Shown piece after piece: positions 1 to 8,147 of a DNA stretch of 64,000 bases. Under the pieces are notes generated by a model, which was not told the origin of the DNA, made no database searches, and was given only the letters and a program-made list of their open reading frames with translations. Position numbers and translations under genes: made by a program. Numbering within the stretch: position 1 is the first letter of the stretch; every line of letters starts with the position of its first letter. Origin of the DNA: an uncultured Poribacteria bacterium (GTDB taxonomy: Bacteria > Poribacteria > WGA-4E > WGA-3G); the NCBI GenBank assembly GCA_951828515.1, contig OX639992.1:5620217-5684216 (forward strand), given 5' to 3'.

Positions 1-564
1 TTTTAAGGCAACAATGTCATTACTCATAAACGCCTGCGGCATCATCGCATCCTCATCATCGCTATCCAAATCTGATACTATCCGTGAACCGGAATAGATC
101 CAAGCGACATGTTGCATCGGCTTTTGCGTTTTCACGTTGCGTATTAGTTCTTCGGCACGCACCTTTTTCGCCTTATCGCCATCCTTCCATTCAACAAAGA
201 TAACGACCGTTGTTCCTGTCGGTGGTGTCGGTTCATCCTTCACCTCATCATAACCGGGCGGCGTCCCGACTTGAATATCAAGCTTACTGAGTGCGTCATG
301 AATCTCTTTTGCCGTTGCTTCGACGACAACAATGCTCTCATACTCTTTGCCGTTGTGTCCACAAACGAGATATTCAACGGCTCCTTTTAAATGCGAATCG
401 TATTCACCAAGAGCTTCAGAAATTTTACCCTTCAAGACAAGCTTCTTCTCCTCGATTTGAAGATGCCCATCTGCCCATCCGATATTCGTGCACAACACAA
501 CAAACCACACACCGATACAGACTTTTAGTCCCGCCCGCCAAGCATAAGTTTTCACCTTTTGCAT
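1..564 (-). CDS. YdjY-domain exported protein (partial, 3' end beyond window)
   Basis: Open for 188 codons from an ATG at 564 to the window edge with no stop, so the C-terminus is missing. The start is fixed by a strong AAGGAGG Shine-Dalgarno 6 bases upstream. Residues 1-32 look like a Sec signal peptide (basic start, hydrophobic core VCIGVWFVVLC, then ADG). The following ~100 residues resemble the YdjY domain (EYLVCGHNGKEYESIVVVE, then IHDALSKLDIQVGTPPG), a domain of unknown function seen in exported proteins of Planctomycetes-like bacteria. The end of the visible part is acidic (DLDSDDEDAMMP). The divergent side is an AT-rich ~137-base spacer to the DUF481 gene. The family call is by eye from the KEYES and LGxxxGxPP pattern; no function is claimed. 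Confidence 0.6.
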   Translation of the reverse strand, partial: MQKVKTYAWRAGLKVCIGVWFVVLCTNIGWADGHLQIEEKKLVLKGKISEALGEYDSHLKGAVEYLVCGHNGKEYESIVVVEATAKEIHDALSKLDIQVGTPPGYDEVKDEPTPPTGTTVVIFVEWKDGDKAKKVRAEELIRNVKTQKPMQHVAWIYSGSRIVSDLDSDDEDAMMPQAFMSNDIVALK

Positions 565-701
565 AAGATACCTCCTTTTAATTTTTTTAATGTAAATTCA
601 ATAATGAAAATCCAAGTAGATAAGGAGAAGTTTGCTATTCTCTAAAGTGTCGCTTTGTTTTTCGATTTTACTATAAATTCTTAAGTTGAACCTACATTAC
701 T

Positions 702-1517
702 TTAAAAAGTATACCGTAATCCGTTAAATATTTCCACATCATGTTTTCGGATACTGGTCGGTGGTTCGCTATCGTATCGGAAATTGACTCGGAGTGGAAA
801 GGATAATTTCGTCGTCAGTCGGAATGTGATACTCCCTTCAAAAAGGATGCGGTAATCTTGAAAACGTCGGAGATAGACCTGATAGTAGCCTGTGGCACTC
901 GTCGTGACGCGTTCATCCAGTTGTCCAGTCCAATTGATATAATTTGTCGATCGAACGATACGGGTTGTGATTGCATCGCTCTCTTTATCATGAATGCGTT
1001 CGTGTTCCCACATCGCACCGATGCCGAGATAGAGATTAAATCTGGAATTACGCGGATGCGAAGCGAACCGAACGCCACCGCCTATTAAATTCCGGTCATT
1101 TAACAGAATAGAGTCATTGAATTGCTTCTGCAGAAAGGATTCAAAAAGGATGTGCTGTGTCACACCTCGAATAATTCGCGCATGTGCCATGCCTTTGTTG
1201 ATAAAAAATTCGCCGCTCTTTCTGCCCTGCTGAAGACTTCCGAAAACGAAGCCGTGATATGCTTTCGTGAGATAATCTGAGCGAAACCGAGTCCGAGACG
1301 TAAGGAGATCGGTATTGCCAGTCCGATAGGTTAAATCCAGTGCGATACTGTTATACAAACCCGATTCCAACCGCATCTGTCGCATTGTTTCACCCGTAAA
1401 AATATTCACCTGTGCCATAAGTGGAGGACAGCAAAGAAGAAATAATATGAAACAGATACCGATAATTTGTTCGTAGTGGCTGTCAAGTTTAGGGTTTTGC
1501 GTGTGGGTGTTAGGCAT
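702..1517 (-). CDS. DUF481-family outer-membrane beta-barrel protein
   Basis: 271 residues. A hydrophobic signal segment (IIGICFILFLLCC...AQ, residues ~18-36) is followed by alternating amphipathic strands typical of an outer-membrane barrel, e.g. NSIALDLTYRTGNTD near the start, LLNDRNLIGGGVRF in the middle and a C-terminal aromatic residue (LRYTF). DUF481 proteins are salt- or envelope-stress-associated barrels related to E. coli YdiY; the exact role is unknown. The ATG overlaps the end of the upstream gene by 8 bases (ATGCCTAA), suggesting translational coupling. The 17 residues before the hydrophobic core are unusually long and polar for a signal peptide, but no better start exists in frame. 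A decayed relative lies at about 21744-22137. Confidence 0.6.
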   Translation of the reverse strand: MPNTHTQNPKLDSHYEQIIGICFILFLLCCPPLMAQVNIFTGETMRQMRLESGLYNSIALDLTYRTGNTDLLTSRTRFRSDYLTKAYHGFVFGSLQQGRKSGEFFINKGMAHARIIRGVTQHILFESFLQKQFNDSILLNDRNLIGGGVRFASHPRNSRFNLYLGIGAMWEHERIHDKESDAITTRIVRSTNYINWTGQLDERVTTSATGYYQVYLRRFQDYRILFEGSITFRLTTKLSFPLRVNFRYDSEPPTSIRKHDVEIFNGLRYTF

Positions 1518-2253
1518 CTGTGTTCTCAGTATGTTTTCGTAATTGTTGGGTCTCTTTTTTAAGTTGGCGGGTCAAGGTTTTCTGGGTGTCTTGCAGAGCG
1601 TTAACCTCTTGGGGTGTGATATCAACGGGTTGCTCTTGTTGATTGACGGCGTTGCATGCGGCGATGGTTTTGAGGATCTGGGCGGCTTGGGTGATGTGTT
1701 TGAGGTCGCGTTTTTCAATTACGAGTTCCTTTGTGAGACCGTATAGAAATTCCAATTCGAGGATGAGGTTTTCGGGAACGCTGAGACTGGCAGTGCGGTA
1801 GCTAGCGAGGTATTGTTCGCGGGTTTCGTTGAAGAGGGTTCGATATTTCTGTGGGAATTGAGGGTGTGTGATGTTGAGTCTGCGGAAGTTATTTGCGCAC
1901 TTTCCTCTGAGCATCTTATTGTAGTGATTAATCGGTGCGATGATCATTTCCCAGTTTACAAAGACCCGTCTTCTTTGTTGGATGCCTTTTTTTGTTGTTA
2001 TGGTTTTATACAAATCACGTTGATAGATGTTGGGGGCGTAGTTTTTTACGTAATGCTCTTCTGTAAAGTGCTCCTTTTCCCGTAAGATTTCTTCTACAGC
2101 TTCTTTTTCGAGTTTATCTGCGCGATCTTCGAGGAACGCTTCGGCGATATGGGGTGCGAAAACAATCATGAAGTTTTCGAGGATTTCACTGGGTTTCATA
2201 AAACAGGCGTATCCCTTAACGGCAAATTCTTTGTGTTCTTCTTGGAGTTTCAT
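1510..2253 (-). CDS. hypothetical protein, DUF2280-like N-terminal region
   Basis: 247 residues, start chosen by AAGGAG at the right distance (taaggagaaattaccATG). The N-terminal ~90 residues recall DUF2280, a small HTH-like phage-associated domain (EEHKEFAVKGYACFMKPSEI, then a later YAPN pattern). The rest is helical and charged, with a basic and glutamine-rich C-terminal coiled-coil-like stretch (TLTRQLKKETQQLRKHTEN). No signal peptide or membrane segment, so cytoplasmic and possibly nucleic-acid binding. It overlaps the DUF481 gene by 8 bases, although the two products have no obvious shared function. The family assignment is weak; a hypothetical protein is the safe reading. Confidence 0.5.
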   Translation of the reverse strand: MKLQEEHKEFAVKGYACFMKPSEILENFMIVFAPHIAEAFLEDRADKLEKEAVEEILREKEHFTEEHYVKNYAPNIYQRDLYKTITTKKGIQQRRRVFVNWEMIIAPINHYNKMLRGKCANNFRRLNITHPQFPQKYRTLFNETREQYLASYRTASLSVPENLILELEFLYGLTKELVIEKRDLKHITQAAQILKTIAACNAVNQQEQPVDITPQEVNALQDTQKTLTRQLKKETQQLRKHTENTDA

Positions 2254-2737
2254 GGTAATTTCTCCTTAAAATGTTACGTTTTTATAACATTTTTAAATTG
2301 GTATTTCTGTACGGGTTTCCGGTTGATATCTCAATGGGGACGTGGAGTTCTTGTGTGTTTCTCGATTGCGATTCTGTGTTGGGAAAAAATAATTTGGTGA
2401 AAAGTGTAACATTTTTTGTACCCGAACATGAATCGTTTGAACATTCGTTTGATCCGAGTCTGTAGGGTCCGTTGTTTGAATCAGGATCGACAAAATCAGG
2501 ATTCACACAATTTTTGACGATAGGACACTCTGTAAGAGGAAGCACCGTAAAAAAACACATATCTTCTCGCGGAAACCCAACCTAACAGGTTATACTACAA
2601 AACAACAACATGCGTAAGTCCTAAAAATTAAAGAATGGACAAGACTACAGCATTTTCATTAACTTATATTTACGTTATTTATGATAACACATTTGATTTA
2701 AAAATGCAAATTTATTTTTTCTTTAGGGATGCGTAGA

Positions 2738-2826
2738 TATAATAAAGTCCACAATTAAGTTTACCCCTCTAATATGGCGAGGTTAGGAAACCTCGCCAGC
2801 GAGTAGGGTTTTGTGTTTTCTAAATA
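2738..2826 (+). repeat. partial MITE copy (TATAGTAAAGCCC family)
   Basis: Left end TATAATAAAGTCC matches the terminal repeat of the complete copies with two changes, followed by the same subterminal 'acaattaagttta', the core hairpin (GGCGAGGTT...AACCTCGCC) and 'agggttttgtgttttc'. The right terminal repeat is missing, so this copy is decayed. Confidence 0.65.
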
Positions 2827-3010
2827 GTCTGTGTGAATCGCGGATGAGGCAGATTTCGCGGATTTTAGGGAACACTGCTGCGTATCAGGTAGGTGAAAGA
2901 CTCTACCGGGCATGGAAGACAAAGGGACCGCTTGATGCCAAAATTTTTCACACCCTAAAATCGCAGAGCCATTCAATTGTTGGTTTTTTGAGCATCTACG
3001 CAAAGGCATC

Positions 3011-3032
3011 GCGAACTGGAGTTCGCTCCTAC
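3011..3032 (-). repeat. REP-like palindrome (GTAGGAGCGAACT family)
   Basis: On the minus strand GTAG is followed by GA and the hairpin GCGAACT-CC-AGTTCGC. Related copies with different stem bases are at 17376-17396 and 25961-25982. Confidence 0.6.
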
Positions 3033-3090
3033 AGCGAAGGGTCCCTCAACCAGAAAATCGAAATTATGGGAGAATTGAATGCCTCTGCCT

Positions 3091-3132
3091 AAAATCGTTC
3101 GGTAATTGGACAAAATCGTTTGGTAATGGTAA
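3091..3132 (+). promoter_or_regulatory. tandem 21-base direct repeat upstream of nucleoside hydrolase
   Basis: Two adjacent copies of a unit starting aaaatcgtt[c/t]ggtaat (3091-3111 and 3112-3132), differing at few positions. The 21-base period is two helical turns, which suits a tandem operator. It ends 31 bases before the ATG at 3164. The regulatory role is inferred from position only. Confidence 0.35.
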
Positions 3133-3163
3133 AATCAATAAAACACAAGATAGGAAGATAAAC

Positions 3164-4126
3164 ATGCAACGCATCCTTATAGACACGGATCCGGGTGTAG
3201 ATGATGCCCTTGCAATTCTCCTTGCAATGCTTTCACCCGAATTACACATAGAAGCCATAACAACCGTCTGCGGGAACGTCCCCGTCACGCAAGGGACAGA
3301 GAACCTGTTAAGAATTCTTGGGGTTCTCAATTTGGAGGACTTCCCACTTATTGCGCAAGGGGAAGCGCAACCGCTGGTCAAGCCTCTCGTGACAGCCGCC
3401 CATGTCCACGGTGATGACGGTTTAGGAAATGTTAGCCAACTGCGAAATGCCGACGGTAGTCCGTTATATCCGCCCGCAAACACAAGTATTTCATCCACTT
3501 CAGGGGTCGATATCATCCTTGAGATGGTAACACGCTACGCAGATGAACTCACGCTCGTCGCCCTCGGTCCGTTGACAAACATCGCCAAGGCAATTCGCAA
3601 AGATCCCGCGAAGATGCAAGGGCTGCAGAAGATTGTTGTGATGGGCGGTGCGTTTGAGGAATACGGTAATGTCACAACAACGGCAGAATTCAATATTTTC
3701 GTCGATCCACATGCCGCCCAGGAAGTCTTCCACGCCAATATCCCTATCGACATTGCACCCCTCGATGCAACACATCAAGTTGTCTTAACCGGTGAACGAT
3801 TGCACGCCGAAACCGATAGACGATCAGACAGGGTTTCCCAATTCCTTAAGGACGCTACACAATCCTGCATGGAATTTTACCGCCAACACGTCGGATTCTG
3901 GGGATTTCATATCCATGACGCACTCCCGATTGGCATGCTTACGCGCCCGGACTATTTTGAAAGCGTCGCGGCGGACGTGCAAGTCGAAACCGAAGGCACC
4001 TTGACAAGTGGGATGACAGTCACCGATCTGCGACCTGAACGCCGACATCCGAACCCAAATGCACAGGTCTGCATTAAGGTAGCAGCGGAGGCGTTTCTGG
4101 ATCACTTTTTCGCGCGTCTTCAGTGA
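3164..4126 (+). CDS. inosine-uridine preferring nucleoside hydrolase (IunH/RihA-like)
   Basis: 320 residues, the usual family length. It hydrolyses the N-glycosidic bond of ribonucleosides to base plus ribose in nucleoside salvage; cytoplasmic. The N-terminal calcium-binding signature DTDPGVDDA is present (D9, D13, D14 as expected ligands), followed by the family's TTVCGNVPV segment, LVALGPLTNIA, VVMGGAF and the C-terminal HIHDALP motif that carries the fourth aspartate ligand. All catalytic landmarks look intact, so an active enzyme is likely; base specificity cannot be read. The gene stands alone, convergent with the beta-helix gene downstream, and has a tandem 21-base repeat directly upstream. 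Confidence 0.9.
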   Translation: MQRILIDTDPGVDDALAILLAMLSPELHIEAITTVCGNVPVTQGTENLLRILGVLNLEDFPLIAQGEAQPLVKPLVTAAHVHGDDGLGNVSQLRNADGSPLYPPANTSISSTSGVDIILEMVTRYADELTLVALGPLTNIAKAIRKDPAKMQGLQKIVVMGGAFEEYGNVTTTAEFNIFVDPHAAQEVFHANIPIDIAPLDATHQVVLTGERLHAETDRRSDRVSQFLKDATQSCMEFYRQHVGFWGFHIHDALPIGMLTRPDYFESVAADVQVETEGTLTSGMTVTDLRPERRHPNPNAQVCIKVAAEAFLDHFFARLQ

Positions 4127-4180
4127 AAATACTCTTGTAGAAGCGACCTTCCGGTAGCGACACTTCGGTAGTTCCTCTGG

Positions 4181-5473
4181 CTAACACCGGTGGGAGGGGT
4201 TTCTAACCCCGATATCCAAGGTATTGTTTTCAAAGAAAGCATTCGGATTGGTTTTCCCACGGACTAACGCCGCCATCCCATCGGTTTGAAAGCAGTTGTT
4301 ATAGAAGCGGATGTTACGAATTCCTTCGCTGTCACAGTCAACTGCGGCAGGATTTCCATCAGCGGATTGCGTCGTGAAGATTGTGTTGGCGTAAAAAGTT
4401 GTGTCCGTGATACCACCGCTCGCACCTGTAGACCAGAGGTGAATGCCTCCGTAACGATTCTTCCTACCGTCGTTGACACTCACATTATGGCGAAGGGTGT
4501 TCCTATAAAACGCACGGGCACCGCTGAACTGTGCCAGCAGATACCCGGGTCCATCATTATCATGGGAATAGTTGTGCTGAACAGTCGAATTCCGCACCCC
4601 GCCATCGAGATCGAACCCACCGCCATCTTTACTGCTGCCAGTACGGTTGTGATGAGATTCGTTGAACTGAATGACAACACGGTTCGCGTCCCATACCCAG
4701 ATTCCAACGGGACCCCCGCCGTCGTAATCGTTTAAGCTGCCATTTTCGTAAGCACGACACCGTTCAATTAACGCTCCATCCATCTGTGCGAGGACAATCC
4801 CGTTTCCTGAGTGCCCTCCCTTGCCGGGGATGCCAGCGTTCCTATAAACACTGCAGTTACCGACATAAAAGTCGGCATGCGCATATCCATCCCGTTCCGG
4901 ATTCCAAACCCCGATACAACTGATACCTGCATCACCGTTATCATGACTCACTGCATAGGTAATTTTGACATCACAAAAACCGCTCCAACTCCGATCTGGT
5001 GGTTCCGCCCTGAAACAGATCCCTGAATGTTTGAAACCGCTGACATCAACGCGATGAATCCGAATATCTCCCAACTTAATCCCACCGGATAGCGTATTAA
5101 TGAACACGATGCCAGAATGGGTATTCTCAGACGCACCCGCACCGACAAAGTTGAGTTCTCTTAGATGGACACTCCCCATATTCTTCACGACGAAACCGGT
5201 ACCGTTCCCCGCGTCCATAGTGGCTCTACCGGATCCATAGGAGCTTATTGTTACCGCACACAGCGTGTGTTTATTACTTTCTGTTACGGCACACGGCGTG
5301 TGCCTACTACTTTGCAGACAGAGATTCCCAAGGAAGGTCTGATTGGCTTGAAACAGGACAGTATCCCCCGGCAACAACTGTGCGGCGTTCACTCGTTCAA
5401 TACTTTGCCACGGGCTCGCTTTGGACGTGCCAACGTTTGAATCGTCACCGAGCAAACTCACGTAATAATCCAC
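4181..5473 (-). CDS. right-handed parallel beta-helix protein (pectate-lyase-like fold) with in-frame repeat insertion
   Basis: 430 residues from a GTG start (caaggaaaaattaaaaaGTG; weak AAGGA). Starts with the family's DYYVSLLGDDSNVGT and continues as short beta-helix coils rich in N, G and D (e.g. GNGIVLAQMDGALIERCRAY, HNRTGSSKDGGGFDLDGGV, NYSHDNDGPGYLLAQFSG). Such proteins bind or cleave polysaccharides. No signal peptide is seen, unlike most relatives, so the export signal may have been lost or the start may be further upstream. Two oddities: residues encoded by 5256-5318 are an 11-residue tandem (SSRHTPCAVTE / SNKHTLCAVTI) derived from palindromic repeat DNA, and the last residues (GVRNPSHRC) come from another REP-like palindrome at 4186-4213. 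Function beyond the fold is unknown. Confidence 0.75.
   Translation of the reverse strand: MDYYVSLLGDDSNVGTSKASPWQSIERVNAAQLLPGDTVLFQANQTFLGNLCLQSSRHTPCAVTESNKHTLCAVTISSYGSGRATMDAGNGTGFVVKNMGSVHLRELNFVGAGASENTHSGIVFINTLSGGIKLGDIRIHRVDVSGFKHSGICFRAEPPDRSWSGFCDVKITYAVSHDNGDAGISCIGVWNPERDGYAHADFYVGNCSVYRNAGIPGKGGHSGNGIVLAQMDGALIERCRAYENGSLNDYDGGGPVGIWVWDANRVVIQFNESHHNRTGSSKDGGGFDLDGGVRNSTVQHNYSHDNDGPGYLLAQFSGARAFYRNTLRHNVSVNDGRKNRYGGIHLWSTGASGGITDTTFYANTIFTTQSADGNPAAVDCDSEGIRNIRFYNNCFQTDGMAALVRGKTNPNAFFENNTLDIGVRNPSHRC
4186..4213 (+). repeat. REP-like palindrome forming the 3' end of the beta-helix gene
   Basis: GTGG head followed by GA and the hairpin GGGGTT-TCT-AACCCC (stem 4196-4210). It lies in the last codons of the gene at 4181-5473 and supplies its C-terminal residues. 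The same family occurs in opposite orientation at 14361-14385 inside pstA2. Confidence 0.6.
5256..5318 (-). repeat. tandem palindromic repeat inserted in frame in a coding sequence
   Basis: On the minus strand two ~33-base units follow each other, one with GTAG plus the palindrome GCACACGCCGTGTGC, the second a degenerate copy with ACACACGCTGTGTGC. Both end in GTAAC. They encode RHTPCAVTE and KHTLCAVTI in the host protein. The unit length is a multiple of three, so the frame is kept. Confidence 0.65.
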
Positions 5474-5594
5474 TTTTTAATTTTTCCTTGCGGTTCAGTG
5501 AGGTGGGTTTGATAAATTGCGATCTTTGACGTAGGACCAGTCCTGACCCGTTGGTTGGATTTACGTTTTGGTTAGAGATCCCAAAGGAGACACG

Positions 5595-6152
5595 TTAAAA
5601 CACGTTCATGCCACCGAGCGGGTGATTCGGAAGATAACGAAGGTCGTTGTATGGGTCGCGCTGGAGCATCATTGGCACATCCAACTTGGGCATTTTCATG
5701 TCCGCCAATTTAAGACGTTGCTCAGGGGTAAGTTCTGCCGCGATTTCCCCAACGATTTCTTCAATTTCGTCGAGATAGATGGCGCGTTGTTTCAGAAACT
5801 TCCGTGCCTCGTCTCTGAATGCGTTTAACTCTCGCCGAGAACGCGTATCCCTGAATCCACTTTCGTATTGACCGTATTGCCGTTGCGTTATGCCAGATCG
5901 AAATACTTGATAATCCACCTCCAACTGTTTCTTCTCGAAATCGTAGTCATCAATAATATCACGGATAAGTTTCAGTTTCGGGTGGATTGTCTGCTGCTGT
6001 GCCGTTGTGAGTTGCAATGCCGCCGAACTCTTGGAAATATCAACCAGTTTGAGTCCACCACACGCTTGCAAAAAGCAACAGAGAAGTAAAATGAGGAACG
6101 GGATGGAAGAATGGAAGATAGGAAGGATAGAAGGAGGCGGCACTTCTTCCAT
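5595..6152 (-). CDS. putative lipoprotein with LTxxQ-like motifs
   Basis: 185 residues from the chosen ATG at 6152; the frame is open upstream to an ATG at 6254 overlapping the carboxypeptidase gene. The later start is preferred because it places the signal peptide (IPFLILLLCCFLQAC) near the N-terminus; AAGG lies immediately before it. LQAC is a good lipobox, so the protein should be lipid-anchored. The mature part is helical with two LTxxQ-type motifs (LTTAQQQTI, LTPEQRLKLADM), as in periplasmic Spy/CpxP-like proteins, but similarity is too slight for a family call. The DNA at 6100-6200 is a low-complexity run of 'ggaaga' type that encodes the residues before the signal core. Confidence 0.5.
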   Translation of the reverse strand: MEEVPPPSILPIFHSSIPFLILLLCCFLQACGGLKLVDISKSSAALQLTTAQQQTIHPKLKLIRDIIDDYDFEKKQLEVDYQVFRSGITQRQYGQYESGFRDTRSRRELNAFRDEARKFLKQRAIYLDEIEEIVGEIAAELTPEQRLKLADMKMPKLDVPMMLQRDPYNDLRYLPNHPLGGMNVF

Positions 6153-6231
6153 CCTTCCACGCCAGAATCTTCCACTCCTCCAGTCAAACCCCTCCAATCC
6201 CGCAAGCAAACGAAGGAATCCTGTGTAAGTC

Positions 6232-7737
6232 CTACAAGTCATACAAGTCACCATATTTCGTCCGGAGATAGGCTATATAAGGTTCAATGGACAGCGGACT
6301 TCCAGTTGCGCGTTGGATAATTTCCGGTGCCGTATATTTCGACCCGTGTTGGTAAAGATTCTCTTTCAACCAATTATGGAGTGTAGTGAACTCGCCATTT
6401 TCAATTTCAGACGAAATACCAGCGTACGCTTCGCGTGCGGCTGAGAAGAATTGTGCGCCCAAAATATTGCCCAATGTATAGCCCTGAAATGATCCACCAA
6501 TCAACCCAAAATACCAATGAACATCTTGCAAAACACCGTCTTTATCATCGGGAGGTACGATGCCGAAATCGGCTTCGAACCGCTCACGCCACGCATTTGG
6601 CAAATCACGAATCTCCAAGTTGCCTTCTAAGAGTGCCAGCTCGAAATCAAAACGCAACATGACGTGTAGGTTGTAGGTAACTTCGTCTGCATTTGTGCGA
6701 ATGAGGGAGCGTTCCACTTTATTAATCGCACGATGAAACGTATCTAAAGGGACAGAACCCAGTTGCTCAGGAAAAACGCTTTGAAGTTGCGGATAGTAGT
6801 GTTGCCAAAACCCACGGCTGCGCCCGACAATATTTTCCCAAAGCCTCGACTGACTCTCATGGACCCCCGATGAAGTGCCACCAGCAAGCGGTGTGCCTTC
6901 CAGATCCATGCGAATCCCCTGTTCATACAGTGCGTGTCCAGTCTCGTGTAAGGTGCTGAAGAGCGCGTCGCCAAGGAAATTCTCTTTTGTGCGGGTCGTA
7001 ATCCTCACGTCTCCGAGCGAGAATTTTGTCATAAATGGGTGGTGTGTTTTATCTTGGCGCCCCCGATTCAAGTCGTAACCGAACTTTTGAGCGACCTCTA
7101 AACCAAATGCGAGCTGTTTCTTCTCTGGAAAATATTGGTGTAAACACGAATCATCAGCAAGTGTCTGCGATGTGATCTCGGAAGCGATCGGTACGAGTTC
7201 TTGACGTAATTCTGCAAAGACGCGACTCACATCAGTAGCCTTCATTCCGTAATCACTGGATTCAATAAGCGGATCCGCGATGTGATCATAACCTGGAAAG
7301 AAGTCAGCCGCCTGTCGGCTGTATTCCAATGTTTTTTCGAGATACGGACGGACCCGCTCAAAATCGTTCGCTGGACGTGCTTCAGTCCAGACTTGATAAG
7401 ATTCCGATGTGTGGTTCGTCACCTCAGCCATGAATTCAGCAGGGATCTTTGTAGCCCGTTGGTAGTCTCTACGCGTAACACGGAGAAGACTCGCTTCATC
7501 GGAATCGTAAGCGAGACTTTTTTCATAAGGCTCAAGGGTGTCAAGCAACCTTCCTATTTCCGGATCAGTAACCTTCTCGTGTGCTAATCGTCTAAGTGTC
7601 GCACTTTGACGTGCCCGAGCAGCGGCACCACCGGGTGGCATGTACGTCGATTGATCCCAGTAGAGGAGTCCAGCAGCGGAAGATATATCATTGGCTTCAA
7701 GCAGGCGGGTTTTGAGTTGTTGGAATTTGGACTGCAC
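6232..7737 (-). CDS. M32 metallocarboxypeptidase (carboxypeptidase Taq family)
   Basis: 501 residues, the normal family length. Removes C-terminal amino acids from peptides in the cytoplasm using one metal ion. The zinc motif HETGH is at residues 264-268, followed by HESQSRLWEN (~293-302), whose glutamate is the third ligand. The C-terminal LRFDFELALLEG and the DVHW-FG-GSFQGYTLG regions also match the family. The start is GTG at 7737, supported by AGGAG 7 bases upstream; no signal peptide. It precedes the lipoprotein gene at 5595-6152 on the same strand and may be co-transcribed with it. All catalytic residues appear intact. Confidence 0.93.
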   Translation of the reverse strand: MQSKFQQLKTRLLEANDISSAAGLLYWDQSTYMPPGGAAARARQSATLRRLAHEKVTDPEIGRLLDTLEPYEKSLAYDSDEASLLRVTRRDYQRATKIPAEFMAEVTNHTSESYQVWTEARPANDFERVRPYLEKTLEYSRQAADFFPGYDHIADPLIESSDYGMKATDVSRVFAELRQELVPIASEITSQTLADDSCLHQYFPEKKQLAFGLEVAQKFGYDLNRGRQDKTHHPFMTKFSLGDVRITTRTKENFLGDALFSTLHETGHALYEQGIRMDLEGTPLAGGTSSGVHESQSRLWENIVGRSRGFWQHYYPQLQSVFPEQLGSVPLDTFHRAINKVERSLIRTNADEVTYNLHVMLRFDFELALLEGNLEIRDLPNAWRERFEADFGIVPPDDKDGVLQDVHWYFGLIGGSFQGYTLGNILGAQFFSAAREAYAGISSEIENGEFTTLHNWLKENLYQHGSKYTAPEIIQRATGSPLSIEPYIAYLRTKYGDLYDL

Positions 7738-8081
7738 AACATTCTCCTATTTTATAATTGCGTATTGCTTGGCACGGGAAACTAACATTTCGCATTGCTA
7801 TCATCTATGCCGCAACTGTGTAAAGGTTGTTGCGTTGCGACTATCGCGTCGGCATATTTCCTCGTAAATCTATTTTTTTATTTTATCACAGAGGGGTTCT
7901 AAAATCAATCGATTTCGCAATAATGACCAGATCCATTCAGTTGCAGCCTCAGCAATTAGGATTTAATGGTCATTAAGAGGAAATGCGTAAGTCCTAAAAT
8001 AATAAAATGAGTATCCACTTGCACAAAGAATCGACATCCCTTTTGACCATCTGGACAGTCAATTGATAAAAATTCCGAATT
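7738..8081. other. intergenic stretch between divergent carboxypeptidase and pst genes
   Basis: AT-rich, no protein-like frame. Contains the short motif 'aatgcgtaagtcct' at ~7982, also found near 2609, 28935 and 61186. Nothing else recognisable before the Pho-box-like promoter at 8082. Confidence 0.5.
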
Positions 8082-8115
8082 TTGTCTCATTTTTGTAACA
8101 ATTGCATGTTATAAT
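8082..8115 (+). promoter_or_regulatory. Pho-box-like promoter of the pst operon
   Basis: Two 7-base direct repeats separated by 4 bases (TTGTCTC-ATTT-TTGTAAC, 8082-8099) have the 7-4-7 layout of PhoB boxes. A perfect TATAAT (8110-8115) follows after exactly 10 bases, the spacing known for PhoB-activated promoters, where the box replaces the -35 element. A start near 8122 would give a ~26-base leader before the pstS ATG. Seen in sequence; control by a PhoB-type regulator is inferred. Confidence 0.6.
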
Positions 8116-8147
8116 TTAGGTTAGAATTTCCTGAGAAAGGTAAATTG

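Larger units (their letters stand above)
2254..3163. other. 910-base non-coding stretch with decayed repeats
   Basis: Short frames here on both strands have no ribosome site or protein-like composition. It holds degenerate short repeats of the 'aatcaggatt' kind (~2478-2500), a 'catgcgtaagtcct' motif at ~2609 that recurs near 7983, 28935 and 61186 (inverted in the last two), a partial MITE at 2738-2826, a REP-like hairpin at 3011-3032 and a tandem 21-base repeat at 3091-3132 just before the nucleoside hydrolase. Confidence 0.6.

Noticed and set aside
291-566. 91-codon plus-strand frame
   Set aside because: Antisense to the YdjY-domain gene, which has a strong ribosome site and domain match.
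2282-2560. 92-codon minus-strand frame in the 2.3-3.1 kb gap
   Set aside because: No ribosome site, low-complexity composition and overlap with short DNA repeats.
2811-3092. 93-codon plus-strand frame
   Set aside because: Made of repeat DNA (a decayed MITE end and a REP-like palindrome); the translation (SRTGVRSYSEGS) is repeat-derived.
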